The position numbers were made by a program, and so were the translations under genes. Of a DNA stretch of 64,000 bases, positions 35,212 to 44,541 are shown one piece after another. Origin of the DNA: Clostridia bacterium (GTDB lineage Bacteria; Bacillota; Clostridia; TANB77; CAG-508); assembly GCA_900752335.1 (NCBI GenBank), contig CAADUZ010000024.1, positions 41,840 through 105,839 of the forward strand, given 5' to 3'. Position 1 is the first letter of the stretch. Each line of letters opens with the position of its first letter. The notes below the pieces were generated by a model that searched no databases, was not told the origin of the DNA, and worked only from the letters and a program-made list of their open reading frames with translations.

Positions 35212-35365
35212 TAATATATGTTTTTTTACCCTCCCAGCATCTTTTTATTATTCATGATGCCATATATATTTATATTGTAATTTTCGGCAGTTTATTCGGA
35301 TATATCCAAGTGTTGTTTCGTATTGTTTTGCTATACTTTTATATATGAAATGGAGGATTGCTCAT

Positions 35366-35641
35366 ATGTTATTGTCAGACGCTATTATTGCACGTATTAA
35401 CGAATTACTTAAAGAAAATAACTTAACTGTTTATAAATTATCGTATAGGGCTGGTATATCTAACTCGATAATTAGTGACTGCAAAAGAGGAAAAGTAAAA
35501 GAGCCAACAATTAGTTCAATAATTCACATTTGTGAAGGGCTTGGCATAGAACTAAAAGATTTCTTTGATTCTCCATATTTCAAAGACGTAGAAGCAATCG
35601 ATAGATTTGAAAAAAGCGATACTAGAAATAAAGTTAGTTAA
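35366..35641 (+). CDS. Xre-family HTH regulator
   Basis: The start is ATG 35366 behind TGGAGG, giving 91 residues. The HTH is AIIARINELLKENNLTVYKLSYRAG, ISNSIISDCKRGK, TISSIIHICEGLGIELKDFF, the SinR/Xre type with a short tail. It is read divergently from the unknown gene pair and is the most likely ligand of the 12-bp inverted repeat between them. Confidence 0.85.
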   Translation: MLLSDAIIARINELLKENNLTVYKLSYRAGISNSIISDCKRGKVKEPTISSIIHICEGLGIELKDFFDSPYFKDVEAIDRFEKSDTRNKVS

Positions 35642-35653
35642 ATATATATATTA

Positions 35654-35687
35654 AAAAGATTAGAATTTTGTGGTTCTAATCTTTTTG
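35654..35687 (+). terminator. Terminator after the Xre gene
   Basis: AAAAAGATTAGAA pairs with TTCTAATCTTTTT around an 8-nt loop, followed by GTTTT. Confidence 0.85.
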
Positions 35688-35742
35688 TTTTACTGGCTTT
35701 ATTTTCTTTTAGTTTATTTTAATATCATATTAGATTTGAAAT

Positions 35743-36313
35743 TTATTCATAAATTTTTAAATACATTTGGTAATCTCGTAAGATTTTCCTCACATAATTT
35801 TCTGTTTCCTTGTATGGTATGTTTTCAATATCCGAGCCATCTGGCTTAATTACACCATCCTTAATCCATTGTTTAACATTGCCTAGTCCTGCATTATATG
35901 CAATAATTGCAAGAACTGTGTTGCCATCATATAACTCTAATAAATATGATAAATATGAAGTTCCTAATTTAATATTAGTTTCCGGGTCATATAAATCATA
36001 AGCCTCAATATCTTCATTTTCAATAACATTTGACCTTTCAACAGCAGTTTCTTCCATAAGTTGCATTAGTCCTCTTGCATCTGCGTTTGACTTTACATTT
36101 GGATTAAAATTGCTCTCCGCTTTTATAACTGCATAAACTAAATATTTATCTAACCCATTCTCTTCTGAATACTTCTCCACATATTCAGAATATTTCGTAG
36201 GATATATATTTTTTAGTAATATATCTTGTACTCTAAAAATTTTAAATAATACTAATCCGTATTGCTAACAAAAAAATCAGTATTATTAGTATCTTTATAA
36301 ATTTTTTTGTCAT
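35743..36313 (-). CDS. Membrane-anchored lytic transglycosylase, read through a CGG +1 shift
   Basis: The catalytic domain is a soluble lytic transglycosylase: LVYAVIKAESNFNP (catalytic Glu), ARGLMQLMEETA, NIKLGTSYLSYLLELYDGN, AIIAYNAGLGNVKQWI. It cleaves peptidoglycan to anhydro-muropeptides. The intact downstream frame lacks a leader. ATG 36313 behind AAGGAG opens a hydrophobic leader that reaches CGG at codon 19 and would stop 5 codons later. Skipping the C at 36259 gives LLAIGLVLFKIFRVQ and then the enzyme. The total is 3 x 190 + 1 bases, giving 189 residues, normal for this family. A membrane helix lies near residues 6-24. Confidence 0.85.
36257..36259 (-). other. Proposed +1 recoding site 2 (lytic transglycosylase codon 19)
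   Basis: The minus strand reads TTA GCA ATA CGG ATT AGT in the upstream frame. The restored reading is TTA GCA ATA GGA TTA GTA. No Shine-Dalgarno-like stimulator precedes it. Confidence 0.8.
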
Positions 36314-36360
36314 TTGCATTCTCCTTACTATGTTGTGGTTTGTCGGTTCTCTTGATGGTT

Positions 36361-39078
36361 TTATTTTGCTTCGTACCAATTATTTGCTTCAGAGATTTCT
36401 ACTTTTAATGGTACTTTTAGCTTCATTGCGTTTTCCATTTCTTGTTTTAGGATTTCTTCTACTTTTTCCTGTTTTTCTTTTTTACATTCTATTATTAATT
36501 CGTCATGTACTTGTAACACTATCTTTGCTTCGTTTTCTAATTTTTCTTCTTTTATTTTATTAAATACATTTATCATTGCTATTTTCATTATGTCTGCTGC
36601 TGTTCCCTGTATTGGTGTGTTCATTGCAGCTCTAGCTCCAAATTGCCTTACCATGTAGTTGTTTGAAGATAACTCTGGTATATATCTCCTTCTATGAAAT
36701 AGTGTTTCCACATATCCTTTTTCTTTTGTTTCTTCTACTATATTGTCCATGAATTTTTTTATTCCACTATATCTTTCCAAGTATTGCTCTATATATCTTT
36801 TTGCTTGTTTTTTGCTTATTCCTAGTTGTTCTGATAGTCCAAAGTCACTTATTCCATATACTATTCCAAAATTTACTGCTTTTGCTGAAGATCTTTGCTC
36901 TTTTGTTACTTCGTCTATTGGCACTTCAAATACTTTAGATGCTGCTTGTTTGTGTATGTCCTCGTCGTGTTTAAATGCCATTACCATATTTCTATCTCCT
37001 GATATGTGTGCTAGTACTCTTAATTCTATTTGCGAGTAGTCTGCGTCTATGAATATGTTTCCTTCTGATGGTTTGAATGCTTTTCTTAATAGCTTTCCTA
37101 GTTCATATCTTGTTGGTATGTTTTGCAAGTTTGGTTCTGTGCTGCTTATTCTTCCTGTTGCAGTTATAGTTTGATGGAAGTATGAGTGTATTCTGTGCGT
37201 TTTTTCGTTTATATAGGGCAATAGTCCCTCTACATATGTAGAATTTAGTTTCATTAAGCTTCTATACTCTAGTATTTTTTCTATTACTGGATGCTCTGGC
37301 TTTAATTTTTCTAATATGTCCACGTCTGTTGAATATCCACTTTTTGTTTTTTTGTATACTGGTAGTTTTAGTTTTTCAAATAGCACTACACCCAGTTGCT
37401 GTGTTGAATTGATATTGAATTCTTCACCACATAAGTTATATATTTCTGTTTTTAAGTTTTCTATTTGAGCCTTTAATTCTGTTCCAAAGCTAACTAGTTC
37501 TTCTTTGTCTACATACATTCCATTTATTTGCATTTCGCCCAGTATTTTTACAAGTGGCATTTCTATTTTTTCAAATAGCTCCATAGAATTTATTTTTGCT
37601 AGTTCTTCTAATGTTTTTTTAGATATTTCTTTAATTAAATACACTTTAAATCCATAAATATATTTGCTATTATCATCCGCTTCTTCTGTTTGGAATAAAT
37701 TTAATTGCTCTTCTTTTTTGTTTTTTTCTTCATACTTGCTTAAATATTCGCTTGTATCTATTCCTAAATATTGATTTGCCACATTTTCTATAGAAAAATT
37801 GCTGTTTGTTGGGTTTAAGTCATATGCCGCAATTTTTACGTCATAATATATGTTATTTATTTCTATGCCCAACTCTTTTAATAAGCAGTAGTCTTCAGAT
37901 ATATTATAACCGTATTTTTTTATTTCTTCATTTTCAAATATATTCTTGAAAGTTTGTACAAATTCCGCTTCGTTTAATTTCACATAATACGACATATTGT
38001 TTGTGCTGTCATATATGCTTATTGCTTTTATACTTTTCTTTATTATTCTTTGACTATCATTATTATCTTCTTTTTCTAATAAATATACTAATTCTTTTTC
38101 TTTATTAGCCTTTTCCAAAATTTCTTTTAAATCTTGCACATTTTTTTCTTCTATTTTTACTAAATCTGATATCTCTTTTTCTTTTTGTTCTGTTTGTAAA
38201 TTGAATCTATCTATAAATCTATTGAAATTAAGTTCCTTAAACTTTTCAAATACCTTTTCGTTGTCCCATTCTCTTATTTTTAAGTCCTCTATACTTTCTT
38301 CCAATGGCACTTCTGTGTTAATCGTTCCCAGCGTTCTTGAAAGTAGAGCCAAGTCTTTGTTTTCTACTACTCTTTCTCTTAATTTTCCTTTTAGTGTATC
38401 TGTTCCTTCTTCCACAGCTTTATATAGCTTATCTATGGTCTTATACTGCTTTACTATATCTAATGCATTTTTTTCTCCTACACCAGGTATTCCTGGAATA
38501 TTATCGGACGTATCTCCCATAAGGCCTTTTACTTCTATTAATTCTTTAGGTTTTACACCATACTTTTGAATTATATCTTCTTCTCCAAATGTATCTACTT
38601 CTGTTTTCCCTACCTTTGTGTGTGGTATCCTGATAACAATTTTAGAAGTTGCAAGTTGGAATGTATCTCTATCTCCAGATACAATAGTTACGTCTAACCC
38701 TGCTTTTTCTCCTTTTTTTGCCAATGTTCCTAATATATCGTCCGCTTCATATCCTTCTTTTTCTATTATTGTAATATGCATTAATTCCAATATTTCTTTT
38801 ATTATAGGCATTTGCTCTGCAAGTTCATTTGGCATTCCTTTTCTTGTAGCTTTATATCCTTCATACATTTTATGCCTTGCTGTTGGTGCTTTTAAGTCAA
38901 ATGCTACTGCCATATATTCTGGGTTTAAATCATCTATTACTTTAAACATTATTGCCAAAAATCCGTAAACTGCATTGGTATACTTTCCATCAGGTGTTGT
39001 AAGCATCTTACTGCCCATTATCCCATAAAATGCTCTGTTTAATATACTATTTCCATCTATTAACACTAATCTTGGCAT
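36361..39078 (-). CDS. polA: DNA polymerase I
   Basis: The 905-residue enzyme has the 5' nuclease domain (residues 1-290; LIDGNSILNRAFYG, DDILGTLAKKGE, GVKGLMGDTSDNIPG read here as EVKGLMGDTSDNIPGIPG), a degenerate 3' exonuclease domain without the acidic metal residues, and the polymerase domain with DADYSQIELRVLAH (motif A), RSSAKAVNFGIVYG (motif B) and QVHDELIIE (motif C). It fills gaps and removes RNA primers. The loss of proofreading residues is common in Firmicutes PolA. The start is an ATG with AAGGAG. Confidence 0.97.
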   Translation of the reverse strand: MPRLVLIDGNSILNRAFYGIMGSKMLTTPDGKYTNAVYGFLAIMFKVIDDLNPEYMAVAFDLKAPTARHKMYEGYKATRKGMPNELAEQMPIIKEILELMHITIIEKEGYEADDILGTLAKKGEKAGLDVTIVSGDRDTFQLATSKIVIRIPHTKVGKTEVDTFGEEDIIQKYGVKPKELIEVKGLMGDTSDNIPGIPGVGEKNALDIVKQYKTIDKLYKAVEEGTDTLKGKLRERVVENKDLALLSRTLGTINTEVPLEESIEDLKIREWDNEKVFEKFKELNFNRFIDRFNLQTEQKEKEISDLVKIEEKNVQDLKEILEKANKEKELVYLLEKEDNNDSQRIIKKSIKAISIYDSTNNMSYYVKLNEAEFVQTFKNIFENEEIKKYGYNISEDYCLLKELGIEINNIYYDVKIAAYDLNPTNSNFSIENVANQYLGIDTSEYLSKYEEKNKKEEQLNLFQTEEADDNSKYIYGFKVYLIKEISKKTLEELAKINSMELFEKIEMPLVKILGEMQINGMYVDKEELVSFGTELKAQIENLKTEIYNLCGEEFNINSTQQLGVVLFEKLKLPVYKKTKSGYSTDVDILEKLKPEHPVIEKILEYRSLMKLNSTYVEGLLPYINEKTHRIHSYFHQTITATGRISSTEPNLQNIPTRYELGKLLRKAFKPSEGNIFIDADYSQIELRVLAHISGDRNMVMAFKHDEDIHKQAASKVFEVPIDEVTKEQRSSAKAVNFGIVYGISDFGLSEQLGISKKQAKRYIEQYLERYSGIKKFMDNIVEETKEKGYVETLFHRRRYIPELSSNNYMVRQFGARAAMNTPIQGTAADIMKIAMINVFNKIKEEKLENEAKIVLQVHDELIIECKKEKQEKVEEILKQEMENAMKLKVPLKVEISEANNWYEAK

Positions 39079-39176
39079 TACTATCTATCTCCTTAATTTT
39101 GAACTATACCCCATACTATATCATACTTTTTTTAGTTTAGCTACATTATTTTTAAAATATCTATCATTTACTATAC

Positions 39177-40137
39177 TTATTGCAGTAATACATACGCATA
39201 ATATATTAGAAAAAAAGCAATCATAGTAATTCCTTCTTTTCTTGATATGATATTATCATTTTTAGCAAAAATATATAGGATAAGTGAAGAAGAAAATACA
39301 GCAATTATATCTATAATGCTAAAGCCTTGAAGCCCGATTCCTCCATAAATTGCTATCGGAAGCCCCAATACAATACAAATATTAAATATATTTGTACCTA
39401 TTATATTTCCTATCGCTATATCAAATTCTCCCTTTTTTGCACTTGAAGCTGTTGTTATCATTTCTGGCAAAGACGTCCCTATTGCTACAATTACCATTGT
39501 AACAATTTTTTCACTAATATCTAATTTATATGCTAATTTAACTGCGTTATCTACTATTATATCACTACTAAATATTATTAGAACCAAACTTGCTATTAAG
39601 AGTATAAATGCTATAATTGAATTTTTGTATTTTATATTTACTTCATCTGAACTAGATTTTTTATCTCTTTTTCTTACTAATTGAATTAGATATATAATAA
39701 ATATGAAAAAAACGAGCATTAAAACTATTCCATCTGCACGAGAAAAACCATTTGGTGTTGCTGGGTTAAATAAACTATCCAGCATTAGAACAGAAAAACA
39801 TGTAGTAATTAGCACTAGAATTGGTAATTCTTTTTTTACTGTTTTGTGATTTGTTTTTATCGGTCTTATTACGCATGCTAGCCCAATAATTAGAAAAACA
39901 TTTATAACACAGCTACCTATTACATTTGCAAATGCCACTTCACTATTTTGTGTAGCTATACTTTGAAATGAAATTGCAACTTCTGGCGCACATGTTCCAA
40001 ATGATACTATTGTTAGAGCAATTAGCATTTTAGGAAGATGGCTTTTTATGGCAAGCGAAGTAGCGCAGTCAACCAACAAGTCTGCTGATTTTATTATTAT
40101 AATAAAGCCGAATTATTAACATTAAAAGTTCTAGCAT
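39177..40137 (-). CDS. Calcium/sodium antiporter (CaCA, YrbG type), read through a CGG +1 shift
   Basis: The family has two inverted repeats of five helices. Both signature regions are present: VSFGTCAPEVAISF with VIGSCVINVFLI in the first half and AIGTSLPEMITT with IIGTNIFNICI in the second. The long open frame starts inside helix 1. ATG 40137 behind AAAGGA opens MLELLMLII, then CGG at codon 10, and would stop 13 codons later. Skipping the C at 40110 yields MLELLMLIIGFIIIIKSADLL, the conserved first helix (GFxxLxKGADxLV in relatives). The span is 3 x 320 + 1 bases, giving 319 residues, the usual length. Confidence 0.88.
40108..40110 (-). other. Proposed +1 recoding site 3 (antiporter codon 10)
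   Basis: The minus strand reads TTA ATA ATT CGG CTT TAT in the upstream frame. The restored reading is TTA ATA ATT GGC TTT ATT. This is the only site whose restored glycine codon is GGC. Confidence 0.8.
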
Positions 40138-40273
40138 GTGTTTCCTTTCATTTCATTTTTAATTTTTCTACTATACTAGTGTAAATCTGGATTTCAAATT
40201 CTTTTCACTATTTTATTCTTTACTTCTTAATTATTTTTTATACTATTTATATTATTTCAATTAATATAAAAAA

Positions 40274-40295
40274 AGTGGGAAATTTTATTCCCACT
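40274..40295 (-). terminator. Terminator of the pseudo-subtilase gene
   Basis: AGTGGGA and TCCCACT form a short strong stem over the stop codon, followed by TTTTTTTATATT on the minus strand. Confidence 0.8.
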
Positions 40296-42465
40296 CACAA
40301 ATATATCCATTTTGCTCACCAGTATTTTTTTCGTTTAAATCATTCCATTTGCCTTGCTCCCATGTTGCAACTCTATTCTCATTGCTTCTAACATTTGATG
40401 AATCATTAGGTTCTCCTTCATTCCAATTTGTATAATTCCATTCTTCTCCTGTTACCCACATCCAATTAAAATCTTCGTCTCTGTAAGCACCTATCCAATA
40501 TCTTCCATTTCCAAGATTTAAAGTTTCATAAATATAATCCATTTCTTCTTTAGAAGTTATAGTAGCTAAATGACCACCGGCTTCTTCACATTTTGCTTTT
40601 GCTTCTTCCCATGTTATACGTCCTTTTATTATCTCATACTTGCTGCCTAAATTTAATACTATATTGCAAGTTGTAGGATTTAAACTATTTATTGTCACAT
40701 TGTCTTTTTTAGCTCTTACATTTCCATCTATTCTTGCCTCAATATTATATGTTCCTGTAGGTATACAAGATTCATATTTTCCTTCTTCTATGACTGCGTA
40801 TATTGTTTCATTTGTTTCTATATTTTTAAAACAAATTAAAACCTCTTGTTTAACAGTTTCGTTTTTATAATTTTTAATATTTCCCTCTATAATACCTACT
40901 TTTTCTCTTCTCTCTAGTCTTCCGTTAAAATCTATTGCGTCATCTATAGCATTTTTCGCATTTACAATACCTATAGCTTTTCCGTTGCAAGCTGCAAATT
41001 CATTAGCACTATTTATTAATATTGCCTTAACTTCATCAGCTACAAGGTCTGAATTTGATTGATAAACTAAACTTGCTATTCCACTTACTATAGAGGTGGC
41101 TTGCGCTGTACCTTCCATCCAGTCGTAATCATTATCGTAAATTGTGCTATATATATTGTCAGGAGCTAAAATGTCTACATATTCTCCATAATTTGAATAA
41201 TCTGCTTTATTATATAAGATATTATCAGTTCCTGTAATTTCTTCACTTTCTATATCTGTCATAGATGGCTTTTGAGCTGCCCCTACTACTATCATATGAT
41301 CATTAGCGAACTTATTTTCTTTAAACACTTTAGTAATAATGTCTAATTCCTTGTCTGTTGCATCATCTCCAGCAGATTTCACAATTAGAAAATCTTTTTT
41401 TGTATCTTCTATTTTATTAAAGAAGTTTTCAAAGTACTCTTTATATTCTAAATAAACTTCATTGTCTTCGCTAATTTCCTCATCTGAATCAGATAAATAA
41501 TGCCCAATAGTCATATTAATAACTTTAGAATCAGACATAATTAATGAACTTAAAGCATATGCAAGTGAAAATGTTGTTTCAGTATGCTCCAAAGGACCAT
41601 CAGCATTATCATTTTTTAAATAATATGATGAACTTGCATAATGTAAATTCACATTATCATTGATTCCATCTATTCCAGTATTATTATGTTTTGCAGAAAT
41701 AATTCCAGCGACATGAGTTCCACGAGAGTACAGAGCTGTATCATCTGCATTGTTATAATTTTCATAATATGATATTATATCATCCATTGTTTTAAAATCA
41801 TTACTTGGAAGAAAATATATATTATTCTTGGCTATATCCAAATCCTCATGAATATAGTATATTGGCAAATCTATTATTCCTACATTAATTTTTTCTTTTG
41901 ATTTTACCTGTTCATATGCTTCTTCGATTTCTAAATCAGAAATATGATAATCCCTATATAATTGCATCTCTTCATTTGCAGTATTTTCTTCTGTTTCATT
42001 ATATTCTACTTCTGTTTCATTAACATAATTATAGATTACATTTTCTACATTTGCTTCTGCTTTTAATTCCTCTTTTCTAGTTTTTAAAGCTTCTTCTCCG
42101 TTCTCTTCGAATTTAACTTGATATTGATTTAAAAAATACAATTCTCCAACAATTTTTCCATTATATTTTTCTATTATTCTTTTTGCTTCTTCTTTAGAAG
42201 TGTTTTTCTTAAAAGTAATTAACAATTCTGAATCTACTATTTCACTAGAATTGTCTTCTAATTTAATAATATCGTCCTTTTCAAGACTTGAAATATAACC
42301 GATTTTTTCTTCATTGTTTGTTGCTTTATTGTTTGTGCCTGATTTATGTCCAGTATATAACATATATATTCCTACACATATTGCTACTACTATAATAACT
42401 ATTAGAGGGATTAGAATCGCCCATATTTTTTTACTTTTTTTCTTTGTTTTTTCTTCGTTTTCCAT
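40285..42465 (-). CDS. Membrane-anchored subtilase-like protein with C-type lectin domain, catalytic Ser lost
   Basis: The 726-residue protein has an N-terminal membrane helix (about residues 14-36), an inhibitor-like region (VDSELLITFKKNTSKEEAKRII ... QYQVKF), and an S8 peptidase fold with Asp in VGIIDLP and His in RGTHVAGIISA. The serine motif reads GTAQATSIVSG where active enzymes have GTSMATPxVAG, so the nucleophile is Ala. A spacer with Ig-like beta strands leads to a C-type lectin domain in the last 110 residues (GRITWEEAKAKCEEAGGHLA, YWIGAYRDE, NEGEPND, GYICEWE). I infer a binding or regulatory surface protein, not a protease. The gene has its own terminator. Confidence 0.85.
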   Translation of the reverse strand: MENEEKTKKKSKKIWAILIPLIVIIVVAICVGIYMLYTGHKSGTNNKATNNEEKIGYISSLEKDDIIKLEDNSSEIVDSELLITFKKNTSKEEAKRIIEKYNGKIVGELYFLNQYQVKFEENGEEALKTRKEELKAEANVENVIYNYVNETEVEYNETEENTANEEMQLYRDYHISDLEIEEAYEQVKSKEKINVGIIDLPIYYIHEDLDIAKNNIYFLPSNDFKTMDDIISYYENYNNADDTALYSRGTHVAGIISAKHNNTGIDGINDNVNLHYASSSYYLKNDNADGPLEHTETTFSLAYALSSLIMSDSKVINMTIGHYLSDSDEEISEDNEVYLEYKEYFENFFNKIEDTKKDFLIVKSAGDDATDKELDIITKVFKENKFANDHMIVVGAAQKPSMTDIESEEITGTDNILYNKADYSNYGEYVDILAPDNIYSTIYDNDYDWMEGTAQATSIVSGIASLVYQSNSDLVADEVKAILINSANEFAACNGKAIGIVNAKNAIDDAIDFNGRLERREKVGIIEGNIKNYKNETVKQEVLICFKNIETNETIYAVIEEGKYESCIPTGTYNIEARIDGNVRAKKDNVTINSLNPTTCNIVLNLGSKYEIIKGRITWEEAKAKCEEAGGHLATITSKEEMDYIYETLNLGNGRYWIGAYRDEDFNWMWVTGEEWNYTNWNEGEPNDSSNVRSNENRVATWEQGKWNDLNEKNTGEQNGYICEWE

Positions 42466-42530
42466 TTTTTATCGCTCCTCTTTTATATAATTTAAAATAG
42501 AATATCATATAATTTATATTTTTTCAATAC

Positions 42531-43085
42531 TTACTTTTCTTTATCCTTCTCTATTTTCTTCCTATATCTATCCTCCTCTGAAAATACGCAGCCGCAATAT
42601 TTTTGCATATATAGCTGTGCTTCTCTTGCTTCTGCTTGTCCTTCTCTAAAACCAGTTCTAAAATCTCTGTATAGAAAATCTATACCATATTCTTTGCTAT
42701 ATTCTTCCATTAATTCTTTTATGAAGTCATGTTTTTGGTAAATACTATATAGAAGTGTTGTTGTAACAGCATCATATCTATTTGCTTTTGCATACTCAAA
42801 TGTTTTTCTTAATCTAACAGGGTAGCAATAGTTTGTGCATCTGTTTTGTAAATCTCCTACTACATTTTTGCAAAAATCGTCCAGTCCGTATTCTTCTTCA
42901 AATATAGCATTGATATTAATAGATGCTGCATATTCTTTTAAGCAGTCGCGCCTTGCTTTATATTCCATATATGGGTGGATATTTGGATTATACCAATATA
43001 GTGTTGGTTCTATTTTCTCTTCTCTTAATGTTTTTATGCAGTACACGCTACAAGGTGCACAACAAGTATGCATTAATAATTTCAT
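42531..43085 (-). CDS. queH: Epoxyqueuosine reductase QueH
   Basis: The 184-residue protein has the QueH cysteine pattern: HTCCAPCSVYC near the start, RCTNYCYPVRLRKTFEYA, and KYCGCVFSEEDR near the end. QueH reduces epoxyqueuosine to queuosine in tRNA, replacing QueG. The gene lies near ruvB, as in many clostridia. Confidence 0.93.
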   Translation of the reverse strand: MKLLMHTCCAPCSVYCIKTLREEKIEPTLYWYNPNIHPYMEYKARRDCLKEYAASININAIFEEEYGLDDFCKNVVGDLQNRCTNYCYPVRLRKTFEYAKANRYDAVTTTLLYSIYQKHDFIKELMEEYSKEYGIDFLYRDFRTGFREGQAEAREAQLYMQKYCGCVFSEEDRYRKKIEKDKEK

Positions 43086-43116
43086 TTATATCATTTCCTT
43101 TTCTGCTATTTTTATT

Positions 43117-44538
43117 CTATATTATTTTTATATTATCTTCTACTATGTGACTTTTGTCATTGCCTTCTTTATCAATATCTTCTGTTTTATCCATAACTTC
43201 TTTTTCTCCAAATAGTTTAAAGAAGAATACTCCAATTCCAATATAGAATACTATTAACATTCTCCAAGTAAAATACATGTGACTTAATGTATGGTTTCTC
43301 ATTAATATAAGCCATGCTATTGGCATTAATGAGATTATAAAATATGGTAAAGCTCCTTTTATATCTATATAAATTCTTTTATAATTTTTTATTAAATAGC
43401 TTACAAAATATATTGCTAAAATTACTAAATATGTAATTGTATTAGCCTTAGAATATAAAATGTTAGCTCTTAATCCATCATACCAAACTAATGTAGTAGA
43501 ATAATCTCTTTGTGATCTATGATAGAATTGTAATAATGATTTATGGATTAAATCTCTATTATACAATATATCTACTATAACCCATTTTGCAACATTCGCA
43601 GCTATCCATCCTATCCCCCATAGTAATGTATTTAATATAATAAATTTTATAGAATCTTTTAAAGATACATTTTCTACTTTTTGTTTTAACAATAAATATA
43701 TAATCATAGGAATACCTAATGTTATTATTGGGTGAGTTAATAAGTCAAAATAACAAGTTGCCATTCCTATTACAAAAAAATATAATCCTATATTTTTTAT
43801 TTTTTCAAATCTTATACATATTATTATTGACGCAAGCATTGCAATTATAAAAGTAAATGTACCTTGTAAATTTAAACCCATGAAAAAGTATTCTGAAACT
43901 AGTAATGATAATATTATTATAAAACAGTATTTAAAATTAATTTTCTTATATAATAGCATCATTAAGAGCATTGCAAGCATTGCAAATACGCATATCAATA
44001 TTTTTCTAATTTCATTAAAGCTAAAAAATATAAGTAATGGTCTAATTATTGATATATATCCATGCCAATATCTTGCATATTCATATGTTTCCTTTATATC
44101 TCCATCTACTGTTTTTTTCAGCTGTTCTTTTACATTATAACCTTCATTTACTTTAACATTATCTAGTGTTATTGTATCTTCGTGGTATTTTTGTTGCTTT
44201 TCTGGCACATAGTCTATTCTTGCAAGCATCGCTGATTCTAAAGGATTTCTTGAATCTATTGAATATGCTGCATTTAGCATTGTTGTATCACTTGCACTAT
44301 CAAAATATATACCTAATATATTAGAAGGAATACCTTCTTCATATAATTCTTCAACACTTTTTTCCATATTTTTTTGTATCCAATCTTGTGGAAAGGTTGA
44401 GCTTAAGGTAAGCAACCCAACAAATATTATTATTACTATAAAAAATGTAAGTATATATTTAAATATAACCCTAGTTATTTCATGAGTTTTAGGTATTTTG
44501 TTATTTTGATTTTCATTTTTTTCTTTCTTTTTGTTCAT
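43117..44538 (-). CDS. Polytopic membrane protein, possible GT-C fold (paralogue 1)
   Basis: The 473-residue protein has an N-terminal helix, an outside loop of about 120 residues with AAYSIDSRNPLESAMLARIDYVP and YEYARYWHGYISIIRPLL, and about ten more membrane helices. Helix-rich proteins with a large first outer loop are typical of GT-C glycosyltransferases and related wall enzymes, but I see no proven catalytic motif. A close paralogue lies directly upstream with the same YARYWHGY motif and length. A role in surface polymer synthesis is inference. Confidence 0.65.
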   Translation of the reverse strand: MNKKKEKNENQNNKIPKTHEITRVIFKYILTFFIVIIIFVGLLTLSSTFPQDWIQKNMEKSVEELYEEGIPSNILGIYFDSASDTTMLNAAYSIDSRNPLESAMLARIDYVPEKQQKYHEDTITLDNVKVNEGYNVKEQLKKTVDGDIKETYEYARYWHGYISIIRPLLIFFSFNEIRKILICVFAMLAMLLMMLLYKKINFKYCFIIILSLLVSEYFFMGLNLQGTFTFIIAMLASIIICIRFEKIKNIGLYFFVIGMATCYFDLLTHPIITLGIPMIIYLLLKQKVENVSLKDSIKFIILNTLLWGIGWIAANVAKWVIVDILYNRDLIHKSLLQFYHRSQRDYSTTLVWYDGLRANILYSKANTITYLVILAIYFVSYLIKNYKRIYIDIKGALPYFIISLMPIAWLILMRNHTLSHMYFTWRMLIVFYIGIGVFFFKLFGEKEVMDKTEDIDKEGNDKSHIVEDNIKII

Positions 44539-44541
44539 CTT

